DNA from: Congeria kusceri
Taxonomy: Eukaryota > Mollusca > Bivalvia > Myida > Dreissenidae
Assembly (NCBI GenBank): GCA_027627225.1
Contig: CM051025.1
Coordinates: 56,298,181-56,362,180, forward strand
Reading direction: 5' to 3'
DNA: 64,000 nt
Below the pieces are notes generated by a model that saw only the letters and a list, made by a program, of their open reading frames with translations, did not search any database and was not told the origin of the DNA. Position 1 is the stretch's first letter, and the number at the start of each line of letters is the position of its first letter. A program made the position numbers and the translations under genes. This document shows, piece by piece, positions 12,701 through 26,100 of this stretch.

Positions 12701-15700
12701 TATTTACCTAAAAACATGCAATATATTTGATTTTCAATCTTAAAATTGTGTTGATGTCGTAAAAATAAATTTACAAATATAAATATTCGTATATAATATA
12801 CATCATGTACTTTATTAATTTAATTAAATAATTATTTAGATTTTTAACAATATTGTCTACTCTTCGCAGATTGACAAACAAACTGTACTCAGTACTTTTA
12901 ACGGTTATTATGCAACAAAACACAAAAATAGCGATTTCAGTATCTAAACAACCTATGCCTTCATCATGTATTAAATTTGCATTATTAAATAAAATAAATA
13001 AAAAGCTATTTTTAGTAAAATGATTTTACTAAGTAACTCTAAGCTAACATTCTTCTGGCGACTAAAATTACGAAAATAAGGTATCATCACAGAAAGTTTG
13101 AGCGTAAGTCGGATGTTTTTGGCAGCAACTTCTTATTTGAATTCCATACACATTTGTGTTTAAAGCTTTTTTCGTTGCAGATATTCTTGTTGTGTGCTAA
13201 ATATTATACGGTGCTTGAACAGGCTCCGCTTTAATCTTGAAATATAATGCAACAAAACAATTATCTTTGTAATTACTGTGAACACAATACATGTATTACA
13301 ATAACTAACGATGATATCACTCCTTATTAAATGTTATAACTGATGTTGTATTAAAGAGATTAAGTAATTTGTTCATTATTGTGTCATGTGTTTAAACCAT
13401 GTTCATATAATCAACGAAACAAATAACACCCGACCCAATGGGAAGTTACAAAACTTTTGAATATTAACTTTAACCAGAAAATGTATGTGAAAAAGGGGCA
13501 TAAATCTGTCATATACAAAACAGAGTTATGGGGAATGTAGCCCTTGATACTGGAGTTGATGACAAAGGTTAGTTCCAAGTTTCAAGTGAATAACTTATGC
13601 AGTTATGAAGTTACACAACTTTTGAATATAAACTTTAACCAGAATTTCTAAGTGAAAAAGGGGCATAAATCTGTCAAAATACAAAACAGAGTTATACGGA
13701 ATGTTGCCCTTGATACTGGAGTTGATGACAAAGGTTAGTTACAAGTTTCAAGTGAATAACTTCTGTAGTTTGAAGTTACAAAAATATTGAATATAAGCTT
13801 TAACCAGAAAATCTACGCGAAAAAGGGGCATAACTCTGTCAAAATACAAAACAGAGTTATGGGGAATGTTGCCCCTGACACTGGAGTTGACGACAAAGGT
13901 ATATTCCAAGTTTCAAGAGAACAACTTATGTAGTTTTGAAGTTACAAGACTTTGAATAAAAACTTTAACTAAATTCAGACGTCGACGCGTACGCTGACGC
14001 CGGGGGTAGTAGGAAAGCAGTCTTCACCCTAATTTTTTCAAAGCACTTGCCAGTTCGGGCAAGCTTGTTAGCAAAACCACTTGCCCGAAATCTGTTTAAC
14101 TTGTCCGAACTTCAAATGCTACTTTACAGCAATATAAGAAAATGACGTGTTCTATAATTTTATTTATTAATATTTTATTTCCATAGCCATGTCTGTCATC
14201 TTGTTTTTGTTGTTCTCCTTCAAAATGGGAAATGCATAAGGTTCATCATATTTTGTATGTCATGTGTCAAATGTGATTTAAAAGATAAACAAGGAAATAT
14301 CTAATGTCCAAAAGGAATGTGGATCTGCTCAAAAGGAGAGGGGTGGACAGCTGGACCAATTTGTTGATATTCTCTAATAACTTGATAACTCACTTGAATG
14401 CTTCTAATTAAGGTTTTTATACAAAGTATATTTATTGGATTATCATATTTCCACAAATACGTTGTATTTTTAAAAATATATTTTCAACATTTCTCTGTGA
14501 ACCAACACAGAGGGGCAGCAGAGCGAAACTAAACAAGGAGCAGGGTGAAGGAACCCGCTATTTCACTCTTATTAAACTGCAAGCTACATTTGACGAAAGT
14601 AGTTCCAAAATAGTTCCTACCATAGAAAAGCACTTAAATCCAGTCTTACTTTCAAACGACATGCACTTGTGAAATTAATTTCATATTCAAAATAAAATAT
14701 TTATATATTTGTTAATTACTGCAAACAATGCAAGTATGTGTACACTTCAATTTCAGCCAAACTAGCATGTACTTCAACTCAACTAAGGTAGTCTGCATCT
14801 TAAGCTTTTGAACAGAGAAGCGTTTACTCGACTACGATCAATTGTCTATATATTTCAATAAGCGTCTACACAACAATGAAGACCGCACAGCATGATGACG
14901 TTATATGTTTATGTGTAAATACTTTGTGCCAATATAACAATGGGTTTTATAAATATTTTCTTCGAAGAAACAATCTTGAATGTTATTTTAATGCATTTCT
15001 GTTTCGACATAATATATACAGCCTCTGAAAACACTTGCTCGATCGGGCAAGCATCCAGCATTTTCTGTAAGCCCGAAATCAAATCTACTTGTCCTGGGCA
15101 TCGGGCAACCCAGTTACGACGAAGACTGGGAAAGCTCATCTATTCTTCGAATAGTCGAGCTAAAAAGGAGTTGCCATTTCGAAATGTATCAAGAAATTAA
15201 TGGGAAGAAGTGGGTGTGAACATAATAATAAGCGTTGTAATGGGCAGTGAAAACCTTAGCACAATTCCTGAATCGGTTACTTATGGAAATCGTGTAATAT
15301 TACACCTGTTACCAGCATAAATTTGATACAAAAGCCAATTTTCTTAGTACCTGTGCATGCTGGGCATAGCAGGTCTTCTTGACTTGGTAAGGCTTCTTCT
15401 TGGTGAAGCCAATGGAGAACATGCGGAGCAGGTATCCGTCAGTGGTCTTCACATCGACGTGGGCCTCAATCATTGTCTGCCATTTCTTCACCATGGAGCA
15501 CAGCTTGTCCCTGGTGAGGTCCATGCCGTGGAAGTTGGTTAGAACATTCCTGCCTTGCACGTCTTCAGCGACCAGCTTGAACTTCCTGAAGGTGATCTCG
15601 TCATTCTGAAGATCTGCCAGAGATACCTCGAAGACACGTCCTTTCAAACCGTCAGAGGCAATTCCTGAAGAATGTAACATAAGTATGAAGCAACAACAAA

Positions 15701-18700
15701 CACTTATTCTGATTCATTTCTAAACTATATATTTGGCTATACTTGAACAAAATGCCTTTCTAATATTTCGTAGTCGCAGTGGTGTAATCGATATGGCATC
15801 TGCATTGCGACTGGGAGCATTTGAAAGATTTTTAGCAAAAATCCAGGATACAGACTTAAAACATCTTAAGAGAACTTAGGCATTTGATACAATTGAGCTA
15901 AAATAAACCAGTATAAGTAATACTTGTAAATGTTAATCTTAATGCCATGGAGAATCAACAATCACACCCACACACTTGGTGCTTAACAGAACAGACTTTC
16001 AAAGCATCTGTTTCAAATTCAAAGAATCAATGAATTAAATGAAGAATGATAGAAAAATGTACGAAGGTACTAGAAATGTTAAACATACTTGTTCCTTGTG
16101 TCCTTGTGACAAGTGTCTTGCCAATCTGACGAATGTTGAACATAGACGGTGCTTTCACATCATACCAGTCCTTCTTTGTGAAAGGGTCAACTCTGAAACA
16201 CAGAAATGTCTAATTAGACATAATCGGTGGATCCTGAGCTATTTTTCGTATTTCCTGTAGCAAAGTAATTTTACATGAACTTACGATTTTTCTGGTCAAA
16301 CTTCAAAATATCAATAGTATCATGCATATAATAAATGATGTTATTAATCCATATTGTAGAAGAAAACAGCACATAAATCAAGCAATAATCAACAAAACCT
16401 CGTAATGTTATCAAATAAACAATGCTGGCGTATACACATTTCTGTAATGAAAGTGGTGAAACCAATATCGGTTTGGACGAAGTCTATTAAAAGTGGTAGC
16501 AGCTTTCTACTGCGCACATGGTAGAATATTTCGTCTTAAGATTTGATTCTGTAGGTTACTAGGTATATGCGATCCTTATTTTTACTGACCAATGAAAAGC
16601 CGTATGCAAGTTTCACATTACTCAGTGCAATATGGAGGACTTGACATAGAATTTGAACACTAAATATGTTTAAAGATAAGGATTAAGTGTTAAAGTAAGT
16701 TTTATGTTGACTTTTTGGCATGCAATTGGCAAATTAATGTTTTACTTCATGTTGAAGCGTTGTCAAGTAAATAATCTGTGGCAAAATATTAATTTCCAGC
16801 TTGTAAAGCTTCCTACATAAATTTATGTCAAAAATATGCTACGGGAAAATGACACTTACCAATAACCTCATATATATAGGAGTAAGAAATGTCATTCAAA
16901 ATTCCTCAAGTAGAATTAATGCAACTCAATATCAAGATTGTGCTTTCATATTAAATAGGCATATTGCATTAAGTCATATAATTAACTGATATCCAAGATG
17001 CAAGATAGAAATAATCATGGCACATTACAAAATGCTATTTCTCATGAAAAAATAGGAGATAAACGTTTAAATGATAAATGCATCATTTTTTTCCAGCGTT
17101 TTTCCTGTATATAAAGTCCCAATCCGATTTTCTGACCATTTTCCCCAATTTGAAGTTAAAAAATTCCCAAATGTAAGAAAAAATCCTAAAACGCCCTGAA
17201 AATATCGAAGATGTTTCTGTATTTTATGTTTGTTTTACCCAAGCGTAAACCTGCATGCACAGCTGCAGAGCCTTGCCCAGGCCGTTTAAGCGCCCCGGTG
17301 CCCGTGCGCTTCAATTTAACTTGAACATATCCGGGGCACCTAAAATTAGTGTTGCGTTCATAAACATCGCCGGGGCACGTGTATTTTATCAATTAATTAC
17401 CCGTGTTGACTGCAGCAGACCAACAATTCCTGCTGTGAAATCTAATCTCTTACGTGGCAATGGCCGTTTTTCACTGGAGAAACATGTATACCACTCTATC
17501 AAGTCAGTGAATGATCAAAGCGAGTGTCACTTTGCCGAAAATTTTAACAATTTACAGTTATTTCTAAGCCGCAATCAATCGCCGTGGAGCACCGCCCTGT
17601 AGGCGGAGTTTCAACAGGCATTAAAATCGGTATGAGACAATAGAAACGCTCAGTTTAAATTCGCTTTGGAATGACGTTATGACTGACCAATCGGCGCAGT
17701 TGAAATGTATCCATACACAAGAAACCTCATACGCGCGTCAAGCGTATTATCGACCTTAAAAGTAAATGAGCTTTTGTATTTTATAATATGCACACTTATT
17801 TATTTAATAAATTTTATAATTTTAAAAATAAACTGCGGAAAATCTGTCTCAAATACGCTAATATGAAATCTTAATCGGAAAAGCCTATCCAGTGTTACTG
17901 CTCAGTGTTGTAGTTTCGTAAACGCAAGCGATCTTTTTTATGTACATGTATGTCATGTAAAACCCGTGGTTTCTGCAAAAGAGAGCGAAATATCTGCTGA
18001 CAACCACGACATCATGTTGCACGCATGGAAAGCGTGCGTGTATCGACCATGTGCTTTCTCAATACAGGTTTTTAACATTTGACGCGCGTAGGCACAACAT
18101 GCACGGGGAAATTCTCCCGCCGTTTTTGCAAGAACAAAGCATGTATAATATACATGTATTTTAAACATGATTCTTTCAATGACGCTTTTGCTTTTACCAA
18201 AAAATTGAAAACGTGTCAGCCTTAATTTTAATAGCTAAAACGCACCAGATAAAGTCATATGACACATGCTGCAACAAAAAAATTCGACGCAGGGACCAGG
18301 GCGCCTGAGAAAAATCATGGGTTACTGTTAACAGCGATGGGAAGTAACTTACTGTTTTTAAATATTTTATGACTTTTTCTAACGAGAGTGATAAATATCC
18401 CAATCTGGCTCAAAACGACGCTAATTTTCCCAATTTGACCGCTACAATTCCCAAAGTGGTGAGGAAAAACGCTGTTTTCACAATCTGAAGTTGCACTGAA
18501 ATTTCTAATCAGAATAAATTTGACTATATGCCATGGCATCAAATGCACTTTCTGCCAAATTGTTATCATATCTAATTTCAGACATTTACACATTCTGTAA
18601 TAACAATCTTGCAAGTTGTCAGATATAATGCTTACATTCATTTATGTAAATCTACAGTTACGTTTATCAATGCTAAGTAAACAAGGGTAGATGCATTTTG

Positions 18701-18868
18701 TATCCGTCTGTATCGCAGCCAACAACATATACATTGTCAAAGAAACCATGTTATTTGAACATGAGAGACATCGTTAAGCCAAAATATATCGAAATTGTCA
18801 GCGTACATCTTTTTCTTTGCACCCTTTTTTCCACCTTTGGTGAGTCGTTTATTCTTGCCCTGCGCCAT
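9796..18868 (-). CDS. RPS3A: 40S ribosomal protein S3a (eS1), six coding exons
   Basis: Component of the small ribosomal subunit. Coding exons in transcript order are 18868-18807, 16192-16089, 15664-15351, 12117-12035, 11330-11221 and 9911-9796 (62, 104, 314, 83, 110 and 116 nt; 789 nt in all, 262 aa plus stop). Every junction has GT donor and AG acceptor, and phases are consistent throughout. The protein begins [20 protein letters not shown] and continues with [46 protein letters not shown] and [16 protein letters not shown]. It ends [10 protein letters not shown]. These are the conserved eS1 blocks, and the length is close to the 264 aa of human RPS3A. The start is fixed by the conserved N terminus and the short UTR. 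Intron 1 is about 2.6 kb. Intron 3 (3.2 kb) holds a Helitron-like element with a second element inside it, and intron 5 holds a palindromic MITE. Identification is as certain as reading allows. Confidence 0.98.
9925..10225. repeat. degenerate minisatellite in RPS3A intron 5
   Basis: Repeated phrase G(G/A)(A/T)ACCAGTCAGT followed by a purine-rich stretch and AACAAC, seen near 9927, 10131, 10161 and 10201, with weaker copies between. The spacing is irregular. No coding sense. Confidence 0.5.
10368..10498. mobile_element. palindromic MITE in RPS3A intron 5
   Basis: Near-complete inverted repeat of about 130 bp. The left arm reads AATATTGACTTCCTTGAGGG and continues with a GTGCGTCTTGT block; the right arm is its reverse complement with few mismatches. 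A GC-rich centre carries ACTGTC and GACAGT as a further small hairpin. No target-site duplication could be fixed by eye. The transcript could fold into a long hairpin here. Confidence 0.65.
13442..13990. repeat. tandem ~165-bp core repeats of the Helitron-like element
   Basis: GAAGTTACA-type unit starts fall at 13442, 13608, 13772 and 13938 (periods 166, 164 and 166). Each unit carries ACTTTAACCAGAA, AAAAGGGGCATAA, TACAAAACAGAGTTAT and GGAGTTGATGACAAAGGT or a close variant. The fourth unit is cut short and runs into the element's GC-rich 3' part. A partial unit is also visible near 12505-12590. Confidence 0.9.
14019..15127. mobile_element. 1.1-kb TIR element inserted in the Helitron-like element
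   Basis: The ends are short inverted repeats, AGTCTTC at 14019 and GAAGACT at 15121. Flanks match as a direct repeat: AGGAAAGC (14011-14018) and GGGAAAGC (15128-15135), 7 of 8 bases. Subterminal CTTGCCCG/CGGGCAAG motifs occur near both ends in several orientations. The 8-bp duplication and ends close to CAGTCTTC suggest a hAT-like element without a transposase. Removing it restores a continuous 3' end for the host element. Confidence 0.65.
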
Positions 18869-18900
18869 GTCTCAAATTCGAGGCAGTAAAGGAAGCGGAA
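18869..18900 (-). promoter_or_regulatory. RPS3A short 5' UTR with candidate 5'-TOP tract
   Basis: Immediately upstream of the RPS3A ATG the minus strand reads CCGCTTCCTTTACTGCCTCG. A pyrimidine run (CTTCCTTT, 18896-18889) beginning at C is the expected cap-site pattern of a 5'-TOP mRNA, which would place translation under TOR control. The exact transcription start is inferred. Confidence 0.5.
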
Positions 18901-19793
18901 ATGGATTTTGTTTACTTTGTATACTCAACGATACCTTAGAACATACAAAGCTATCAAAATTTAACGCGGTTTTGTTTCAACTGAATAGTTCACATATTTT
19001 ATAGATGTATACCATGTAGTTAATTGTATTAAACTTTCATTATGACAAATATGATTTTGGTAAACCATTAGAGTTAATTTAGTTATCTCTTAGCAGTTAA
19101 CCTAGTTTTAACAAATATATGCCGGCCGCAGTTCGGGTGCCAGGGGTGTGCCCATTAAAGAATTGAATTGAAGACGTATTCCAAGTATTTCTGTAAATAC
19201 GCATACGGCTATTTCGAACTGCAAGTATGTTATATAATAATGTGATGACGAAAGACATCGGCATAGGCAGGTAAGATATTAATTGAGAAAGTGTAACTTA
19301 ATTGTGAAACGACGCATAATAATAGTAAAAAATATGATTAAAAATTGCGAAAATACAGTATTACGTTTAATCTTAATTATAATTAAATATGATGTTAAAG
19401 AAATAGAACATGTAGCATATTTTGTGGCTTTTGAGTTTTTCTGAAACAAGCAATACTTTCAATAATATATTTATTACTAACAACTCAATCAAAGGGATTT
19501 TTTGTCATGTTATATACATAACAATAATGATATATACAAAACAATAATGATATATTCCCGTACTCCGAATGTTTTTACAGTGTTCACTTTTTATAACGTA
19601 ATTTTTAAATCTTTTTGTGACTTTTTTCGATCATAGAGCATGGTTTGATTGATTTAAATAATAACAATATACATTGGTTGGAAAAGTTAAGTACCTCTTA
19701 AATACAGAGTAATGTCTAGTATGTTTAAACTTACTCAGTTGGCATTCGGGAGGGAAGGTGGAGAGGTGATAAGTGGGTATGAACCGAGCAGCC
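18901..19793. other. region upstream of RPS3A, no gene seen
   Basis: AT-rich sequence between the RPS3A start and a tetranucleotide repeat. It should contain the RPS3A promoter, but I see no clear TATA box at a plausible distance. No exon, RNA gene or mobile element is supported. Confidence 0.5.
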
Positions 19794-19903
19794 ATCATTC
19801 ATTCATTCATTCATTCATTCATTCATTCATTCAGTCATTAATTCATTCATTCATTCTCATTCATTCATTCTCATTCATTCGTTCATTCTATCATTCATCC
19901 ATC
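19794..19903. repeat. (ATTC)n microsatellite
   Basis: About 110 bases of ATTC tetranucleotide repeat with a few interruptions (CATTCTCATTC, ATTCGTTC). Confidence 0.95.
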
Positions 19904-19935
19904 CAATAATAGCTTCCACCTCCTATTTAAATTTA

Positions 19936-20125
19936 ACTGAAATATCTTTAATTTTGTTGTGCTGTTGGGGGGGGGGGGGGTGTGTGCCTGAGTACTTGGA
20001 AGAATCCCCACCTGTCGGGTAGGGTGACCACTGACAACCATCCAAACTCACATGCGTCGGCACCTGGAATTGAACACCAAATGCAGTAGTGAGAAGTGAG
20101 CGTGCCACCCACTGCTGTCAACCGA
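19936..20125 (-). repeat. tRNA-derived SINE, copy 1
   Basis: On the minus strand the head reads CAGCAGTGGGTGGCACGCTC, with a later GTGTTCAATTCC (B-box-like). The body contains GTGGTCACC. A poly-pyrimidine run and the tail AAAATTAAAGATATTTCAGT follow. It shares this head, body and tail with the copy at 20279-20485, about 340 bp away in the same orientation. Boundaries are approximate. Confidence 0.65.
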
Positions 20126-20278
20126 TGCTACAATATCGTGAGGTCCTTCCGCGCCTAAGCTGCATTACTTAAGGACCCGGTATGTCCCAGCACCCCTATC
20201 TAATTTACTTACTAGAGACTCTTCGAATGTTGGACCGAATTTTCAATCATAGCTGCAATTGCCAGCTAATTGTTTTTT

Positions 20279-20485
20279 TACTGAAATATCTTTAATTTTG
20301 GTGTGGTCTTGGGTTGTATGTGTGTGCGTGTGTTTTGGGGGAACCAGAGCACCCTTAGGAAATCCCATCTGAACGGTATGGTGACCACCAACCAAACTCT
20401 CATGTGTCGGGACCGGCAACTGAACCCCAACCACAGCGATGAGAAGCGAGCGTGCCAACCACTGCGCTAGCAGGACAGCCCGGTA
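20279..20485 (-). repeat. tRNA-derived SINE, copy 2
   Basis: The better-kept copy. The minus strand reads CTAGCGCAGTGGTTGGCACG (A box) and GGGGTTCAGTTGCC (B-box-like), then the shared GTGGTCACC body and the tail AAAATTAAAGATATTTCAGT. Open frames over it are translations of the SINE and not genes. Confidence 0.7.
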
Positions 20486-20717
20486 GCAATGTATACACGT
20501 CCCCCACTTATCGCCGTGAATCTGTTTGCTGTCAATTTTTTGACATTTTAGCAGAACACACGATTTAGGAACAGCTGGAAGCACATGCGGCGACATCCCC
20601 CATGTGCCCCCCACCCCCTCCTTTGCAACAGCGCCTTAGACATTGGTCTTGGATTAGCGTTAATGATCAGTTTAGGGGGCCGGGCACCACATAATTACAC
20701 ACTGTGCTTTTCTATTG

Positions 20718-21101
<384 letters not shown>

Positions 21102-21737
21102 CGGTAAACCCGGACCAGTCATTTTAGGTTAGGGTTCATTTCATAAGAAATTAAAAGCAGTAGCCATTTTTTTCATTTTTGCAAAAATACCCCTCCTTTA
21201 AAAATATTTTGCAATAAAATATGAAAATGTATCTCATTGTCAAATAATTTCCAAAACTTTAGTAGCCATTAGCTATTTTGGTAACCCAAACATAGATGAT
21301 TGGTCAATAAAATTAATACGGTATTATAGAATAGGGTATAGTGTATATTATAGTCGTTAGTATTTTCTTTCAGTATTGTCATATTATTTTTGTGTTGTCT
21401 CAGTCGACCTACGAAAGTTCCATATTTAGTGGAATAACTGTTTTCATGTGTGACAACATAACTTCCATATAGTATTTGTTAAGTCCACCCAGTTGAAGAA
21501 ATGTTTAATGTTCTGCGAACAGTCACTTACTATAATGCGTAATTGTATTATTGACATGTCAAACACTAGAAACTTAAAATATGTTCTGCTAAGAAAATGT
21601 TGACTATCAAATAGGTCGATGGATGATAATTAAAAAATAACAATGACAGCACAAAATGAATCCAATACTATTAACGCCCTGTAAGCAAAACACGTTATTA
21701 GGATATTAAATAAGAACACATGCATAGAGCACATCAT

Positions 21738-21945
21738 CATCATGATCACATCATCACCATGATCACATCATCACCATGATCACATCATCACCATGATCAC
21801 ATCATCATCATCATCATCATCATTGTCGTCGTCGTCGTCATCGTCGTCGTCATCATTATCATAATAATCATTATCATCATGATCATCATCATAATCACGA
21901 CCATCGTTATCGTCATCGTCGTCGTAGCCATCATCATCTTAAAAG
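21738..21945. repeat. CATCAT/CACCAT minisatellite and (TCA/TCG)n
   Basis: Four copies of a 17-bp unit (GATCACATCATCACCAT) pass into an imperfect TCA/TCG trinucleotide run. No coding frame with any other content. Confidence 0.95.
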
Positions 21946-23124
21946 CACACCAACGATTTTGAATCAATATAGTATAATAGTTGTCTAATTCTATCAGATG
22001 TGTAATATATATACATGTATATACTTAGGTATGAATGCATGTTTACACTATAGTAACATATTAAAATAATTTAGGAATATATTTACGCATCGTCCCAAAA
22101 TATATATAGCTTGCAAACTCATCAAACAGTAATCTTAACCTATTCTTAATTCTGTGATTGCTTAAGGATACAGTCTTTGTTCTACAGAAGATGCACGTGG
22201 TGTAGTGGGACCGTGTTGATCAGGTATCATAATCTGTTTTCACACAATGTGCTCACAGGCCTCCAAGATAATAACTGACGTGTCAAAATGGCACACTGTC
22301 ATTACAGCAGATAGTGTTGTCAGAAAATGAAACTGAAATGGTATTTTATTTTAAAAGTATTTAATTTATTTTTACTATTCAAAAGGTAGTTTGATATTCG
22401 AATATTCGGTCATGTATTCGAATATTCCACTGTTCGTTGAAATACCTACTTCCTACACACTCGACCCTCTGTACTCCGAGAAACCGAAACTGTGGACCTG
22501 CCGGATGAGGATGGTTTTGGATAATGAATTTCCTGCATCAACGCGGCTGAAGATACGCAGTTTAGTGACTGCTAAAACAACCAGCGTTGAACGTTATTTC
22601 TTGTAAGTTCCAAATACAAAATCGTTACACGTGTATGTTTGTAAATAAAATATGATTTAAAATAAAATGGTTATATTCATTGAAATGTGCTTTATTTCTT
22701 AAAATTATGTATCTGTAAATATTTATGTAAATATAAAATTAGAGGAAATTATTAAAATTAATACAACATTCAAATCCAATTATCACTTCTTTTCTCGACA
22801 TCACAGCTTTCGACAAATATGATCATCCATAATCAATATTAACGGGTAGCGAATCGACTAGCCGTGAAACGGTGGCGATAATGTAGAGGTAGCGAAGTGG
22901 CAGGTAGAGAAACGACCAGAGACCACAAATAATATTTACATGTGTTGCAAGGCAGCCACGAATGTAAAATGACATTAAAACTGGATTAAAATTTCAAAGT
23001 GTATGACAATATCTACAACTTATATTGCTTCGCGTTGTGGCTGTGTTAATCATAAGGTCCTTTGATCAGATGGTATTCCTTTGGTTAATTCCCATGTCTT
23101 GTTTGGTTTAGCCGGCTTTCGAAA
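21946..23124. other. region upstream of ANAPC15, no gene seen
   Basis: Probably includes the ANAPC15 promoter and 5' UTR. A patch with TATTCGAATATTCG-type palindromes (22395-22435) resembles the one near 6.35 kb. The 71-codon frame over it shows no domain. No TATA box or core promoter could be assigned. Confidence 0.4.
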
Positions 23125-26100
23125 ATGTCAGCACCGATTTTTCCAAAATTAATCCCAACTGCTACTGATCCATTGTGGTTTCATGTTGACAAGCCATGTG
23201 ATGATGAAAACGAACTAACTGAACTTGAAAATGAGCATAAATCATGGGTAACGACATTGATAATTGGCAAATGATTTTGAGTATTGTAATGGAGTTCGGA
23301 TAGCGATTAGTTCGGATAAATGAGCCGATTGGTTGTTTAACAAAGAAAACAATAATCCTATTCCCAATATTATAAGTATACACAAGGTTGATTGACTGGT
23401 TATAATTTTAATAAGTACGCGGAACTAAATGCATGGGCTACGTACATTTCAGGAACCAAACATGTACATTTATACATTGAAACCAGCCAATGGACTTCGA
23501 CAATATTAAGCGAAAAATTAACAATTGGCTGTAATCTTCTGTAAGCATATTTGAACCATAGCAAATCATAACATATCTCGGTGACATCGTGGTGAATCGG
23601 CTGCGGAAACTCTACAAGTGTCATTGCTATTCGTAGTCTTGTCCTACAACAACTGACAATCATGGGCAATCGTAGCCAAAATCATCAAAATATGACCTAG
23701 GCTTTTTTGGATAGATTGATAATTTTCACATTTAGTTAGCATACTAATAAATACTACAGTCTAAAATTTGTCAATTACCTATTCATTAATAAAATGTGGA
23801 GGAAATCAGCCATATGAGACATTTTTTCATATGAGAATATTACAGGATTTCACGGACATGTGCTGTTTTATTTTTGAAGTAAAATAATAATGTAAGTGAA
23901 GTAAAAGAATATTATATTTAACATTACATAAATCAATATGAATACAAGCTTTATGTTGGTGAGATTTGAGTAATTGAACAAAAATAATGAATAACAGTAA
24001 ACGAAAGCCATGTTTACAATTTGAGCATGCAAAAAGGTAAAGGTCAGTCTGAATACAAACTCTCGTAATCATATGATAAAGGATCATAAAGCAATAATAG
24101 TGAAGAAATTGTACAGATTGTGCTGATCAGATTTAGGAAATGGTACAGATTGCGCTGATTAGATTTAGGAAGTGGTACAGATTGCGCTGATCAGATTTAT
24201 TTCAGGTATTATTCGACATTTGACAAGTTGATTCTCAAAATATGCCACTTGTCAAAAGTTTATACTATCAGTTGGGTAGTTCCGGGTCACTAACGACAAA
24301 AACGCTGTCTTTTTAAATGTGCTTGCAAACCAATCAACCTTTATATATTTCGAAAGGCAATTATCTCAGCTTCAATATGCATGTTGAGAACACTTGGTAG
24401 CGTTAAATATATGTGATTAAATATTGTGCTGAACTGTATGCACTGATTACGGTAGTTCCAAATCAAGTACATGTGTTCTGGGTCACTTGACACTAATACT
24501 ACAGATTCCATAAGGGTTGGTTTTAAAGCTTTTATAAGTGTCTAAATAGCTTATAAGTTATCAAACAACATAACAAGGACGATGTTTTCATTTCTGGAAT
24601 TGGGCAACAAATAATCACAATATAATAGTAAGGGCTTATATGGCAGTTTTTACCATGTTTGCCATATTGATATTAAAGTTTCATGTAGGATGCGGGTCAG
24701 TATGTGAACAGGTTCAACGGCATATAGCTTCTATGGTCATTCACATGTTAGATTATAATATATAATCATCTTATAATTTATAAACGTTTACCAATGCCTT
24801 TTACTGACCAGTAAAATTAAATGTACAAGTACCAGCTACTTGCAAAAAAATCGTGAAATAAATGAAATATGTACATTGACCTAAATGCGATAAACAATCC
24901 AAAGTGCATTCACATATACAATGTGGAAATTGTACATAGATTCTAAACAAATAAACTATCCGAAAACATTTAAACTAAATGCTTCTTGGTTTGCCATATG
25001 TCTTGCACCAGTCTTCAGTTTGAAATACCACGAAAGGCTATTAGGCCTATGTAATTAATTACTTAAATAAGATAAATCAAACCTATGAGAACCATACATA
25101 TTATATCCCTTTATTTTTGTAACAAATGATATATATTGGTCAATAAATAATTGTCTTACATTGTGAATGAGTCTTCTTATCCAACCAACCCATGGAGAAA
25201 TTGAAAAAAGCATACACAGTAGAAATTGCTTGACATAACCCTCCGTTCAAGTGACCTGGAACACCCAATAAAGACGTGTCAATATTACCGTTGATTTCTA
25301 CAGTAATATGGAAAGCATGATTTTCTTATGTATGCAGTACAAAGAATGTACATTTATTTACTAGTTGATACCATAACCGTGCACATTTACTGGACATTTT
25401 TGATGTCTTGTCCCGATAAATAAACCGTACCCTATTATCTGTAACCGGTGTTTAGGTAGATTTTTCAACATGTATTACTCTTAAAACACCGTTTCGGTTC
25501 ATTGATCATCATACGCAGTTGAAACTTTGGTGATTTACTGCAAATGTATTGCTGTTCAAACACGGGTTAATAAAAATCAAAATGGGAGAGTGGTAATTAT
25601 TTTCAGAACCATTAATCTTAAAGAGACCCCGAACTACCAGTAATCGGAATTCCTTCAATGACTGTATTGACTTACCTGTATATGTAGTGATTTCCTCCAG
25701 AAAGTGCAAAATTATGGATAAATATCGTGCAAAACATATGTTACGACTCTCAATCTGGTATACTTTTGATACTGTGTTGGCCTCAGCGAACAGGTCTAGT
25801 CAGTACTATATAAAACTGTTCGCTGAAGTTTCTCTAGCAACAAAAATCCTAGTCTAATTTATAAGCCGTGCAATGAATTCAGAGATACTTTTTATACATG
25901 TATAGGTCTAAATTATCTGTAATGTCTAATCACCCAAAGAACTGTCTGGTGGTGGAAAACTGAAAGTAAAATTTTTCATAAATTATCATTATTGGTAACA
26001 ATAAAATTTAAAAAATGTACCAAACATCACCTTAACTGCCTTACATGTGCCAATATTGACCTGTTTAATATTAATTTAATATTGGCATTAAATTCTGATT

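Larger units (their letters stand above)
12371..15165. mobile_element. Helitron-like (pearl-type) non-autonomous element, interrupted
   Basis: Both ends carry a perfect 16-bp inverted repeat: GCTCGACTATTCGAAG at 12395-12410 and its complement at 15145-15160, the latter followed by TAAAAA. The 5' side reads TCAAGAGCTGTCAGAGGACA. Between the ends are ~165-bp tandem core units. This design (short inverted ends with tandem ~160-bp cores) is that of bivalve pearl/Helentron-type elements. It lies in intron 3 of RPS3A. A 1.1-kb insertion splits its 3' part (14019-15127). A further ~840 bp of unrelated sequence (about 12600-13440) separates the first partial core from the rest. No transposase or helicase frame is present. 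Confidence 0.75.

Noticed and set aside
12884..12967. C/D-box snoRNA in RPS3A intron 3 (ATGATGA and CTGA on the minus strand)
   Set aside because: Boxes exist but the terminal stem is only about three pairs and no rRNA complement was recognised. It also lies within interrupted transposon sequence.
22391..22606. Possible hAT transposase end (…TSVERYFL)
   Set aside because: The similarity to the hAT C-terminal motif is only a few residues, and nothing else in the 71 codons fits.
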